Counted from the stretch's first letter, positions 53,978-62,448 are shown. The stretch: 64,000 bases of DNA from Smaragdicoccus niigatensis DSM 44881 = NBRC 103563 (GCF_000380645.1 NZ_AQXZ01000011.1:62001-126000), one strand, 5' to 3'. Translations and numbers: made by a program. The notes: generated by a model from the sequence alone, not told the origin.

Positions 53978-54720
53978 TTTCTCGCCCTTGCCCACTCGGC
54001 GAACGTTCCGGTCCCGACGGCTTGCTCCGGGCAGGTCAGGCCGCCGGCCCGGAGCGCTTTGCCCAGCTTGCCCGGCACCCGAAGTCCCAGAACGGGCTTC
54101 TTCTTGCCCTGGATCTCGACGTACGTCTTGGCCATGTCTTTCAACGTCGTCACGGTCGGTCCGCCGATGTCGGCGACTCGGCCCTGCGGTGCCTGGACCG
54201 CAAGTTCGGCGAGACGGTCCGCAACCTCGGTGACCTCGATCGGCTGGATCTGCGCACCCGGCGCGATCACGAACGGAAGCTTGCGCTGCGGCTCGAGAAG
54301 CATGGTTCCGACGAGGTCGTGGAACTGCGTCGCACGAAGGATCGTGAACGGAATTCCCGAGTCCTCAACCAGCTTCTCCACCTCGAGTTTGATGCGGTAG
54401 TACGGCATCGGGATCTTCTCGATCCCGACGATCGAGATGTAGATGAAATGGTCCACGCCGGCACTCTTTGCGGCAGTGAGGAGGTTCCGCGCCTGCTCGA
54501 CGTCGGTCTTGCCGAAGCGCTTGGTGTCCGACGCGCAGTGCACGATCGTCGTGACGCCTACCAACGCGGTCGCGAGACCGTTTCCAGTCGTCAAGTCACC
54601 AGCGATATCGTTGGCACGCTTCGGATTTCTCGTCAGGACCCGAACCTGAAGACCACGCTTGGAGAGGTTCTCGACGAGGGGCTTGCCAACGGTTCCAGTA
54701 CCACCAGTCACGAGGATCAC
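53974..54720 (-). CDS. NAD(P)-binding atypical SDR (NmrA/epimerase-like)
   Basis: A 248-aa Rossmann protein with TGGTGTVGKPLV at the N-terminus, VHCAS, and ISIVGIEKIPMPYYRIKLEVEKLV with the YxxxK pair. The C-terminal half is shortened compared with extended SDRs. Proteins of this type reduce quinones or flavonoids or act as redox sensors; nothing specifies which here. The GTG start overlaps the stop of the upstream PlsC gene (GTGA). Confidence 0.88.
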   Translation of the reverse strand: MILVTGGTGTVGKPLVENLSKRGLQVRVLTRNPKRANDIAGDLTTGNGLATALVGVTTIVHCASDTKRFGKTDVEQARNLLTAAKSAGVDHFIYISIVGIEKIPMPYYRIKLEVEKLVEDSGIPFTILRATQFHDLVGTMLLEPQRKLPFVIAPGAQIQPIEVTEVADRLAELAVQAPQGRVADIGGPTVTTLKDMAKTYVEIQGKKKPVLGLRVPGKLGKALRAGGLTCPEQAVGTGTFAEWARARN

Positions 54721-55421
54721 AGCGCAACCTTAAGCTCTTCGACACCCTTCCGCAGAGCCACATTGATCTGTTCGGTGATCGATTCGATCGTCGCGTCGGG
54801 TCCGATCTCGAGTGGTTCGAAGATCAGAATCCGGTGTTTGGTTCGCTTGAGCCACTTCAGCTTCTTGTTGTAGAAGTCGAACGATTCGTGCACGCCCCAC
54901 TGCACAACAGGAATCACCGGAACACCGGGCGCAGCGAGCGCGATGCGGGCCGCGCCGGTCTTCGCTGGCTGCGGCCAGTATTCGGGGTCTTTCGTGATCG
55001 TTCCCTCGGCCATGATGCCGACGATCTTGCCGTCGGCGAGGGCTTCGGCCACCGTCTCGATGACCGCATCCGAACCACCGCCACGCTTGACCGGGATAGC
55101 CCCGATGCCACGAATGGCTCGCCCGAGGATGCTGTCGAACATCTCCTGCTTGCCGATCATCGTCGGCAGTCGCTTGGCGTCGCCGACCATCATGCCGACC
55201 ATGATCGGGTCAACGTGCGAAATGTGGTTGCTCACCAGCAACGCGGGACCGGTCTTCGGTATGTTGGCGAGCCCCCGGTAGCGAACCTGCACCAACATCC
55301 GGAAGAAGCCACCGATCAGATAACCGAAGTAAAACCAGAATCCGGGAAACTTCTCGCCGCGCCACACACGCAGTGGCCACGGAATCGGCTTCTCCCAGGT
55401 CTGGGCATCCTGCCTCGCCAT
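54717..55421 (-). CDS. 1-acyl-sn-glycerol-3-phosphate acyltransferase (PlsC family)
   Basis: Acylates lysophosphatidic acid to phosphatidic acid or a similar acceptor. In the 234-aa protein the block I motif HxxxxD is NHISHVD, the GIGAIPVKR block and AEGTITKD (block III, EGT) follow, and there is a hydrophobic N-terminal anchor near 24-42. I set the start at ATG 55421 (MARQDAQ). The frame is open far upstream but overlaps the ABC-2 permease gene. It is coupled to the NAD(P)-binding gene downstream. Confidence 0.92.
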   Translation of the reverse strand: MARQDAQTWEKPIPWPLRVWRGEKFPGFWFYFGYLIGGFFRMLVQVRYRGLANIPKTGPALLVSNHISHVDPIMVGMMVGDAKRLPTMIGKQEMFDSILGRAIRGIGAIPVKRGGGSDAVIETVAEALADGKIVGIMAEGTITKDPEYWPQPAKTGAARIALAAPGVPVIPVVQWGVHESFDFYNKKLKWLKRTKHRILIFEPLEIGPDATIESITEQINVALRKGVEELKVAL

Positions 55422-55477
55422 ATGAATATGAAACCCGCTGCCCGACAACGATGTATCAGAGTTCGCGCAAACCCGTG

Positions 55478-56545
55478 TCAGGCGATGCGAACACCTCGAC
55501 CGAGCACACCCGCCGGTGCCCGCAACCGGCGTATGGTCGTCGCCACCGCGAGTGCGCCGATCAGCACATCCATCGCCAATCCGACGGTCCACGCGGGCAC
55601 CACTGACTGTGCCGGTTCGTAGGGTGGACGCCGCGTCGATTCGACCGAGTTGGCGATTCCAGTCATGGGATCGAGGTCGTTGGCGACGAGTCGCCCAGAC
55701 CGGTCGAGGTACGGCGGTGCAGTCGGCGCGGCATCGGCCAGGATGACGAACGGGTTCGGCGCCAGGAGCCACCACACCTTCTCGAACTGCGGGCGGTTCG
55801 CGGCGTAGCGCTCGGTGTGCCACTGCGCCGGAGTCGTCGAACCGTCCGGATTGACGCAGGTTTCGGGATGAATCGAATCGAGGTGTCCCTCTTCCGCGCA
55901 CGCCGGGAATCGGTACATCTTTTCCACGTATTCGCTGGTCGCCGAAGCTGCCAACCCGAATCCGATGACCGATCCGACCGTCAGCACAAACACGGCGACG
56001 TACGACATCACCGCCGAGGTGGTGCCACGCAGGAAGATCGCCGAGAAGCATTGGGCGATTGCGCACACGATCCCCAGCAGGATCACGACCACGAACAGCG
56101 TGACGACGGCCTGCAGAAACCCGACTCCACCTTCGATCATCGCCCACACGACCATCGGCACGGAGACCAGCACGAACACCGCGGCGGTCGCCCACGCGGC
56201 CAGCAGCTTCCCCAGTGCGATATCGGCCGGCGTCAATAGAGTCACCTGCAAGGACGCGAGAACTCCGCGCTCACGATCGCCGTTGACCGACTGCGACGTG
56301 AGGGCCGGCACCACCAGAAGTCCGAGCCCGAGCAGGAAGAGCATCAAGCCGCCGAACATCGGCGTCCCGATCTTCGGGCTGTTGGACGTGACGAGCGCCT
56401 CGCGAAGCAAAGCGGTGAACGCCAACAAGACGGCGAACCAGATTCCGAGAATCCAGCGCCACCGCCCAGCGCGAAGGCGCAACCGGAACTCGTGACGCGC
56501 GACAGTCGCGATTCCGTTCCAACTCACCAGAGCAGGGCTGATCAC
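55478..56545 (-). CDS. ABC-2 type transporter permease
   Basis: About 355 aa with six TM helices and the ABC-2 permease start VARHEFRLRLRAGRWRW, the NGDRERGVLASLQ segment between helices 2 and 3, and an external loop with two cysteines before the last helix. A GTG at 56545 has GAGGTGGA upstream. A GTG at 56584 would add 13 residues without a ribosome site. No ATPase is adjacent. The likely partner is the same-strand ATPase at 61415-62347, now about 4.9 kb upstream with a lipid cassette between. The cargo is unknown. Confidence 0.87.
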   Translation of the reverse strand: MISPALVSWNGIATVARHEFRLRLRAGRWRWILGIWFAVLLAFTALLREALVTSNSPKIGTPMFGGLMLFLLGLGLLVVPALTSQSVNGDRERGVLASLQVTLLTPADIALGKLLAAWATAAVFVLVSVPMVVWAMIEGGVGFLQAVVTLFVVVILLGIVCAIAQCFSAIFLRGTTSAVMSYVAVFVLTVGSVIGFGLAASATSEYVEKMYRFPACAEEGHLDSIHPETCVNPDGSTTPAQWHTERYAANRPQFEKVWWLLAPNPFVILADAAPTAPPYLDRSGRLVANDLDPMTGIANSVESTRRPPYEPAQSVVPAWTVGLAMDVLIGALAVATTIRRLRAPAGVLGRGVRIA

Positions 56546-56632
56546 AATCCGATCTTCCACCTCAGCCCAGGTCCCCGTCGACACTTCGAGGCGGACCTGG
56601 GCCTTCTCGTGCGGGTGCGGGAATCCGTCGCG

Positions 56633-57832
56633 CTAGGCCAACTGTGCAGTCAGGAGACCCCGCCGGCAGGCGGCTGAGGAGGCGCTTCGCGCTGCCAGCG
56701 GGGCGTGATCTTGGAACTTCAGTTCGGACGCGGTCTCGGGTGCGTCGTCACTGGTGGCAGTCAAGAACCGATCCGGCAGAGCTAGCTTGTGGATGGTTCT
56801 CAGCGTGAGCAGGTACTGATGCGCAAGCCCGCCGGTGGTGTATGGCAAGTCGTATTTGGCGCACAGCGCACGCACTCTCGTAGAGATCTCGGCGAGTCGG
56901 TTGCTGGGCAGATCCGGGAAGAGGTGGTGTTCGATTTGGTAGCAGAGATTTCCGCTCGTGAACGCCATCACCCGGCCCGCCCGGAAGTTGGCCGAACCGA
57001 GCATTTGCCGTAGGTACCATTCCGCTCGGGTTTCGTTCTCGATTGCCGCTCGCGTGAACTTTTCAGCACCGTCTGGGAAGTGTCCACAGAAGATCACGAG
57101 GTAGGCCCACAGATTACGGAGCAGGTTGGCCACAGCGTTTGCGGACAGCGTGCGGCGCCACCGACGTCCGCTCAGTGCCGGCACCATCACATAGTCTTTG
57201 CCGACCTGTCGCGCGATCTTTGCGATGAATACTCGGGTGACTGTCTTCTTCTCCCGGGCAGTCGCGGCACGGTCGCGTTCGGCGTGATAGTCGGTGAGCG
57301 CGATACCCCACTCGAAAGTCGCCGCGAGAATGACATTCTGCAACGGCTGCAGCAGGTACCCCTTCTTCCACGGCTGGTCTCGCGTCATCCGCATGACACC
57401 GAAACCGACGTCATCGTCGAGCCCAAGGACGTTGGTGAATACGTGGTGGCGGTAGTTGTGTGCATACCGCCACTGCTTCGATGGCCCCGCCATATCCCAT
57501 TCCCACGTCTGGGAATGGATTTCCGGATCGTTCATCCAGTCCCATTGGCCGTGGGAGACGTTGTGGCCGATCTCCATGTTTTCCACGCTCTTGGCCAGGC
57601 CAAGTGACATCGCACCGATAGTCCAGGCGATTTTCGAACGCGTCACGCCGATGAACACGCGCGCTGCAACGTCGAGAGCGCGCTGGAACGCGATGGTCCG
57701 TCGGATGTAGTTGGAGTCGCGAGTGCCACGTGATTGTTCGATGTCGCAGCGGATCGCATCAAGTTCATACCCCAACGCCTCGACATCCGCGTCGGTCAGA
57801 TGTGCATATGCCGGGACGTCCGTGATCGCCAT
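56633..57832 (-). CDS. Fatty acid desaturase (DesA3-like, membrane di-iron)
   Basis: Introduces a double bond into an acyl chain, probably acyl-CoA or acyl-lipid, using O2 and electrons from a reductase not encoded here. The 399-aa protein has all three histidine boxes: HNVSH (90-94), HNYRHH (125-130) and QIEHH near 290. The ATG at 57832 follows AGGAC. The start MAITDVPAYAHLTDADVEAL resembles mycobacterial DesA3. It lies 19 bp after the CsbD-like gene and should be controlled by the divergent TetR through the paired inverted repeats. Confidence 0.94.
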   Translation of the reverse strand: MAITDVPAYAHLTDADVEALGYELDAIRCDIEQSRGTRDSNYIRRTIAFQRALDVAARVFIGVTRSKIAWTIGAMSLGLAKSVENMEIGHNVSHGQWDWMNDPEIHSQTWEWDMAGPSKQWRYAHNYRHHVFTNVLGLDDDVGFGVMRMTRDQPWKKGYLLQPLQNVILAATFEWGIALTDYHAERDRAATAREKKTVTRVFIAKIARQVGKDYVMVPALSGRRWRRTLSANAVANLLRNLWAYLVIFCGHFPDGAEKFTRAAIENETRAEWYLRQMLGSANFRAGRVMAFTSGNLCYQIEHHLFPDLPSNRLAEISTRVRALCAKYDLPYTTGGLAHQYLLTLRTIHKLALPDRFLTATSDDAPETASELKFQDHAPLAARSASSAACRRGLLTAQLA

Positions 57833-57851
57833 TAACTGTCCTGACAAGTCA

Positions 57852-58208
57852 CTAGTACTGACGGCGACCGAAAGTGGGTCGACCCATCGAGCCCATCACG
57901 AGCAGAACCACTCCAGCGACAACAAGGACGAGTCCGATGGTCGTGATGACAGGCATTCCGAGGAAGATCCCGGCGAGAAGGAGTACGACCCCGAAGACAG
58001 CCCCGACGACTTCCGCTCTGTTGATTCCGCGCGTTGGCGACAAGAGCGTGTTCTTCAGTTTCACGCCCGCTTGTTTCGAGTTGCCCCTGGCCTGATCGAC
58101 TGCACCCCCGGCCTGAAGACTGCGGTTGCGGGTGACTCGGCCAAAGTTCTTCTTCATCGAGCCTTTGGCGGCCTCGGCCTTATTGGCCATGTTCTTTGCG
58201 ATTCCCAT
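57852..58208 (-). CDS. CsbD-like small membrane protein
   Basis: A 118-aa protein. The N-terminal half is a lysine-rich helical region like CsbD stress proteins (NKAEAAKGSMKKNFGRVTRN, then GGAVDQARGNSKQAG), and the C-terminal half has two TM helices (about 66-86 and 88-108) and a short Arg-rich tail. I have not met this fusion under a functional name. It starts 53 bp downstream of an inverted repeat that is probably a TetR operator and precedes the desaturase gene by 19 bp, so it may support or anchor the desaturase at the membrane. Confidence 0.75.
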   Translation of the reverse strand: MGIAKNMANKAEAAKGSMKKNFGRVTRNRSLQAGGAVDQARGNSKQAGVKLKNTLLSPTRGINRAEVVGAVFGVVLLLAGIFLGMPVITTIGLVLVVAGVVLLVMGSMGRPTFGRRQY

Positions 58209-58260
58209 GACGGCAACCAGCCTTGCGATACAGCTTCTTGATGAAGCCTCTGCGGCAAGT

Positions 58261-58284
58261 CTACGCCGTATACAGACGTCGTAG
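58261..58284. promoter_or_regulatory. Probable TetR operator 2 (before the CsbD-like/desaturase genes)
   Basis: Inverted repeat CTACGCCG-N8-CGTCGTAG (7 of 8 arm positions pair). It shares GTCTACGC-N-GTATA with the operator at 58455-58478 read on the opposite strand, 20 identities over 28 bases. Confidence 0.65.
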
Positions 58285-58295
58285 TTCTACGGCTC

Positions 58296-58388
58296 TTAGT
58301 CGTCTGAGGAGTTGTGCTGCAGGAGCCACGCGAGCGCTGCAATGGCGAGAACCGCGACGACCATCCAGATGAAAGTCCCAGCGTCCAT
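58296..58388 (-). CDS. 30-aa single-helix membrane peptide
   Basis: Very short gene: ATG after AGGAA at five bases, TAA stop. The product MDAGTFIWMVVAVLAIAALA continues WLLQHNSSDD, so one TM helix with a short polar C-terminus. It lies between the two operator repeats, at the head of the desaturase-side transcription unit and divergent from tetR. Good ribosome site, compact TM design and placement argue for a real micropeptide; a role as desaturase accessory is a guess. Confidence 0.6.
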   Translation of the reverse strand: MDAGTFIWMVVAVLAIAALAWLLQHNSSDD

Positions 58389-58454
58389 CTTTGTTCCTCA
58401 CGGCCAGATACCCCCATTGCACGCTGGCTTTGTCGCCATGTCAATGCCGTAGGA

Positions 58455-58478
58455 CTACACTGCCAATATACAGCGTAG
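58455..58478. promoter_or_regulatory. Probable TetR operator 1 (divergent promoter region)
   Basis: Inverted repeat CTACACTG-N8-CAGCGTAG between tetR (58510) and the 30-aa peptide gene (58388). Same arm length and spacer as the repeat at 58261-58284. Confidence 0.7.
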
Positions 58479-58509
58479 ACAGTCTCCTTCAATTGATTAT
58501 GGAAGCCAG

Positions 58510-59253
58510 GTGTCGATTCTGATGATCGAACCACCGACCGAATCCGGCACCTCCGACCTGAGTCAAGGTAGGGGGCCGCCCAAGTCTGGCCGCCTCACCC
58601 GCGCTCTGGTGCTGGCCGCAGCACTCGAGGTCATCGACCGAGACGGCATCGATGCGCTGTCTATGCGGCGACTTGGCGATGCGCTGGGACGGGACCCGAT
58701 GGGCCTCTACCGGCACACCCCAAGCAAAGCGGCCCTGCTGGACGGCGTCGCCGAAATGGTTCTCGACCAACTCGCGGTCGATACCACCCAGGGCGACTGG
58801 GCCGGCCAACTGCGGAACCTGGCACGCGACTTCCGGATGCTGGCACTGGACCATCCGAATGTGGTGCCGCTCTTGGTAACCCGGCCACTGGCCACCCCGC
58901 TTGGACTGCGCCCGCTCAGCTCACTACGACCGCTGGAGAGCATCCTCACCCTGCTCACCCGGGCGGGGTTCTCCGTCACCGACGCTCTGCACATCTACCG
59001 CGCCCTGTTCGGGTTCCTCTACGGGCACGTCCTCAACGAACTTGCGGAGCTCGTCAAGCGGCCCGAAGAAGCCGAAGATCTCTTGCGATTGGGTTTGCAC
59101 CGGCTCCCTATCGCCGAGTTTCCGCTCCTGCGTGAGCTTGCCTCGATCCTCGCCGCATACGACGGCGCCAGTGAGCTCGAACGCGGCCTCGACATTCTTC
59201 TCACCGGTCCGCTCACCGACCCCGGCCATCAAACGCGTGAGGTCGTAACCTGA
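58510..59253 (+). CDS. TetR family regulator of the lipid cassette
   Basis: A 247-aa regulator. The helix-turn-helix spans about residues 28-75 (RLTRALVLAAALEVIDRDGI, recognition region MRRLGDALGRDPMGLYRHTP), with a C-terminal domain of the TetR_C type. The GTG at 58510 follows GGAAG; an ATG four codons later (58522) is an alternative. It should bind the two CTAC...GTAG repeats upstream and control both the desaturase-side genes and its own operon with patatin and acyltransferase, which follow with gaps of 15 and -4 bp. Confidence 0.92.
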   Translation: MSILMIEPPTESGTSDLSQGRGPPKSGRLTRALVLAAALEVIDRDGIDALSMRRLGDALGRDPMGLYRHTPSKAALLDGVAEMVLDQLAVDTTQGDWAGQLRNLARDFRMLALDHPNVVPLLVTRPLATPLGLRPLSSLRPLESILTLLTRAGFSVTDALHIYRALFGFLYGHVLNELAELVKRPEEAEDLLRLGLHRLPIAEFPLLRELASILAAYDGASELERGLDILLTGPLTDPGHQTREVVT

Positions 59254-59268
59254 AGTCGAGGATGCGCA

Positions 59269-60111
59269 GTGCCCATTCCGGAACGAACCCAGGTCGCCTT
59301 CGTACTCGGAGGCGGCGGGATACTCGGCGCGACGCAGGTCGGGATGCTGCGTGCACTCCTCGAATCGGGACAGACCCCTGACCTGGTACTCGGCACCAGC
59401 GTCGGCGCGCTCAACGGTGCAATCCTGGCGGGTGGACCGACACTCGCCGTTGTCGACCATCTGACGACCTTGTGGACGTCCATGTCGACGAGCGGGGTAT
59501 TTGCCGAGTCACTGTTCGAACGAGCTCGGACCCTGGTCAAGCACGGAACTCACCTGCATTCCCCAGGCCCGTTGCGTCAGCTGTTGGAACGGCAGTTGGC
59601 CGTAGAGCGAATCGAGGATCTGCCGATCCCGTTCCAATGCGTTGCCGCGAGCATCGAACGTGCGGCGGCCCACTGGTTCACCGAAGGCTCGATCGCAGAT
59701 GCCGTACTCGCATCGTGTGCGGTGCCGGGGTTGCTGCCCCCGGTCCGGATCGACAGCGAGACCTACATCGACGGTGGCATCGTCGACAGCGTTCCGGTTG
59801 GCCGGGCGGTTCAGCTCGGCGCCACGGAGGTCTACGTGCTGCACGTGGGGCGAATCGAGCAGCCGTTGACGGCGCCCCGCCGTCCGTGGGAGGTGGGGCT
59901 GGTTGCGTTCGAAATCGCGCGGCGGCACCGCTTCGTCGAAGCGATGGCAAATTTGCCCGACGGCGTGAAAGTGCACCTGTTGCCCAGCGGCAGTGACAGC
60001 ACGCCATCGGTCTCCTTGCGCTATCGCAGTCCATCCGGCGTTGCCGACCGCATCCAACGCGGCTACGACGCGACGAGCGCGTTCTTGAGCGGAGGAGCGT
60101 CACCACAATGA
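59269..60111 (+). CDS. Patatin-like phospholipase
   Basis: A 280-aa acyl hydrolase with GGGGILG (oxyanion hole), GTSVGAL (GxSxG) and the Asp motif YIDGGIVDS in the normal order. It resembles the NTE/RssA group of bacterial patatins. No signal peptide. It is co-transcribed with tetR upstream and overlaps the acyltransferase by four bases (ATGA), which suggests release and re-attachment of acyl chains on membrane lipids. Confidence 0.92.
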   Translation: MPIPERTQVAFVLGGGGILGATQVGMLRALLESGQTPDLVLGTSVGALNGAILAGGPTLAVVDHLTTLWTSMSTSGVFAESLFERARTLVKHGTHLHSPGPLRQLLERQLAVERIEDLPIPFQCVAASIERAAAHWFTEGSIADAVLASCAVPGLLPPVRIDSETYIDGGIVDSVPVGRAVQLGATEVYVLHVGRIEQPLTAPRRPWEVGLVAFEIARRHRFVEAMANLPDGVKVHLLPSGSDSTPSVSLRYRSPSGVADRIQRGYDATSAFLSGGASPQ

Positions 60112-61127
60112 GCGTGCCGCTGCCGCCGCGCTGGTTGCGGCGGTCCGTCATCGTTCCCCTCTGGCTACCCGTCGGGGTCGTGCTCATTGTCGTGTTTGCA
60201 CTGATTGCGATGGCAGCCGCTGTGGTGGCACCGATTACGCCGCGTCGTCGCGTGTTGCGATTGGCGGCGTTTGCGGTCATCTATCTGGCCATCGACCTCG
60301 GCCTCATCGTGGCGTGCACCGGGCTTTGGTTGCGCCATCCGACCCCGGCAGGCCACGAAACGAAGGAATGGGACAGTGTGCATACTCGGCTGTTGTTCTG
60401 GACCCTCTCGCGCCTGCTGAAGGCCGCCAGAGTGCTTTTCGCGTTTGACGTGATCGTCGAGGAACCCCCGGACGCCGCTGCCATGCGATCCGGCGGGCCG
60501 TTACTTGTCCTGGCACGCCACGCCGGTCCGGGCGATTCGTTCACGATCGCCTATCTGTTGATGTCGCGATATCGGCGCCGGCCGCGAATCGTCCTCAAAG
60601 ATGTTCTGCAGTTTGATCCGGGGCTCGACATGCTGTTGAACCGCATGTCGTCGTGCTTCTTGCATTCGCGCACCGGCGCCGGTGACGACCTCGCCGACCA
60701 AGTCGCCACGCTGGCAGCCGACTTAGAGAACGACGACGCGCTCCTCATCTTCCCCGAGGGAATGAACTGGACACCCCGCCGTCGCCGACGAGCTATTCGT
60801 CACCTTCGCCGTTCACAAGAACCTGAAGCCGCCGCTGTCGCCGAAGCGATGACACACGTTCTGTGCCCACGTCCCGGCGGCGTTTTGGCTGCTCTTGACG
60901 CGCGCCCCGATGCCGGGGCGGTGATCGTGGCTCATACCGGATTAGACACTCTCGTCACCCCACGACAAGTCTGGAAACGCCTGCCGTTGATCGACACACC
61001 AATGCGTTTGCACTGGTGGTTTCAACCTCCCGGCGAGCTTCCGGCCGGCGATGCCGAGCGAGTCCAGTGGCTGGAGCGTCAATGGACTCAAGTGGACCAG
61101 TGGGTAGAAGAGCGACAGACGCCGTGA
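60108..61127 (+). CDS. PlsC-like membrane acyltransferase
   Basis: A 339-aa protein with two N-terminal TM helices (about 15-42 and 52-72) and an acyltransferase domain: block I is ARHAGPGDS (HxxxxD), block III is FPEGMNWTP. A basic stretch (RRRRRAIRHLRRS) follows block III. It differs from the shorter PlsC at 54717-55421 and probably re-acylates lysophospholipid or glycerolipid made available by the coupled patatin. Confidence 0.87.
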   Translation: MSVPLPPRWLRRSVIVPLWLPVGVVLIVVFALIAMAAAVVAPITPRRRVLRLAAFAVIYLAIDLGLIVACTGLWLRHPTPAGHETKEWDSVHTRLLFWTLSRLLKAARVLFAFDVIVEEPPDAAAMRSGGPLLVLARHAGPGDSFTIAYLLMSRYRRRPRIVLKDVLQFDPGLDMLLNRMSSCFLHSRTGAGDDLADQVATLAADLENDDALLIFPEGMNWTPRRRRRAIRHLRRSQEPEAAAVAEAMTHVLCPRPGGVLAALDARPDAGAVIVAHTGLDTLVTPRQVWKRLPLIDTPMRLHWWFQPPGELPAGDAERVQWLERQWTQVDQWVEERQTP

Positions 61128-61133
61128 CAACGA

Positions 61134-61160
61134 ACGGCACCCGAGAACATCGAGTGCCGT
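61134..61160 (+). terminator. Hairpin terminator after the lipid cassette
   Basis: 11-bp stem ACGGCACCCGA with one mismatch, loop GAACA, 7 bp after the acyltransferase stop. The rest of the gap to 61414 holds no gene; a second short hairpin GGCCCA-TTGAG-TGGGCC lies at 61265-61281. Confidence 0.75.
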
Positions 61161-61414
61161 CCGCGTGCACAAGGCCCGGTTACCAGGCGTGCAGGATCAC
61201 GCGGTGCAATATGGCCTCGGCGTAAGGAGTCGTTGTCTTCCCCGTACGCAAGCCCACCGCGCTTGGCCCATTGAGTGGGCCTTGCTTTGCGTGGGTGCCT
61301 GGAACTCATGCTGGGCGCCACGACCTCCAGAGGAAGTGTGTCCGACCTTCGTCTGTCGTGGCGCCGTACCCTCGGTCTACCCCGCATATGCAGGGAGCGC
61401 AACCACCTGAGCTT

Positions 61415-62347
61415 TCAGGAGACCGCGGGATCGTTGCCGTAGAAGGAGAGATAGGCCGTCTCAAGAGCACCGGCGACCGGCGCACACGTCGTCAACTGCA
61501 CGCCGTGGCTCACCAGGTTGGCGATCAGCTCGGCGGCCTCGGCGTCGGAGTCGAGCATTATTTCGGCGCTGTCCCCGATTGGCTTCGGATCGCGCCCAAG
61601 CCGCAGGAGTGCGTTGAGCAGCTCTGTCGGGTCAAGTGCCCGGAGCCGCCACTGCTTGTTTTGTTCGCGGCCCAGGTGAGCGATGGTCTCTTCGCCGATG
61701 GTCCGACCCCGGTCGACGAACACAGCGCGATCGGCCATTTCCTCGAGCTCGGCAAGGACGTGGCTCGACACGATGATGGTCTTCCCGAGGGCAGCAAGGT
61801 CCCGCAGCAGGGTGCGAAGTTCGATGCGGCTGCGTGGGTCCAGGCCAGCGGCAGGTTCGTCGAGCAGGACGACGCTCGGGTCGTGGACCAGCGCCCGAGC
61901 CAAACCGAGCCGCTGCTTCTGACCTCGGGAAAGGACGTGGACGGGTCGATCCGCCAGATCCGAAAGAAAGAGCAGAGTGAGCAGCTCCTCCGCCCGTTCC
62001 CGACCCTGATCCTTGGGCACCCGGTACACGGCGGCGACGAACTCGAGAATCTCGCGGGCGGTGAGTGTTTCGTAGGTTCCGAACGAATCCGGCATCCAGC
62101 CGAGTTGCTCGCGCACCTTTCGCGGATCCTTCGCGGGGTCGAAACCGCCAACTCTGACGTCACCGGAGTCGGCTTTCAGCAACGTGGCCAGAATGAGAAG
62201 GAGCGTGGTCTTGCCCGCGCCGTTCGGACCAACGAGCGCGGTGACCTGGCCCGGAAACGCCGTCAGATCGATCGACTCCAGCGCGGTGAACTTGCCGAAC
62301 GTCCGCCGGACGTTGCGACACTGGACGCCGGGTTCGGGCGCGGTCAT
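61415..62347 (-). CDS. ABC transporter ATP-binding protein (ABC-2 type partner)
   Basis: A 310-aa ATPase: Walker A GPNGAGKTT, signature LSRGQKQRLGLARAL, Walker B VVLLDEPAAGLDP and switch His in IIVSSHVLAELEE, with a C-terminal extension typical of drug/lipid ABC-2 exporters. The ATG is preceded by TATTGT seven bases upstream (leaderless). Such ATPases are nearly always followed directly by their permease. Here the next gene downstream is foreign in type, and the matching permease lies beyond the lipid cassette at 55478-56545. Confidence 0.93.
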   Translation of the reverse strand: MTAPEPGVQCRNVRRTFGKFTALESIDLTAFPGQVTALVGPNGAGKTTLLLILATLLKADSGDVRVGGFDPAKDPRKVREQLGWMPDSFGTYETLTAREILEFVAAVYRVPKDQGRERAEELLTLLFLSDLADRPVHVLSRGQKQRLGLARALVHDPSVVLLDEPAAGLDPRSRIELRTLLRDLAALGKTIIVSSHVLAELEEMADRAVFVDRGRTIGEETIAHLGREQNKQWRLRALDPTELLNALLRLGRDPKPIGDSAEIMLDSDAEAAELIANLVSHGVQLTTCAPVAGALETAYLSFYGNDPAVS

Positions 62348-62354
62348 ATTCGCG

Positions 62355-62360
62355 ACAATA
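62355..62360 (-). promoter_or_regulatory. -10 hexamer TATTGT of the ABC ATPase gene
   Basis: 7 nt before the ATG at 62347. Confidence 0.5.
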
Positions 62361-62448
62361 CAGACGACTGCTGAGCGAATCCTGAAGCTGGATCATGGAC
62401 TTCGCGGTGAGGGCCTCGCAACGGAATGCGACTGTCGGAGGTCGGCCG

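Noticed and set aside
58154-58534. Minus-strand frame overlapping the micropeptide and operators
   Set aside because: No family features; it runs through both inverted repeats and antisense to the tetR start, and lacks a ribosome site.
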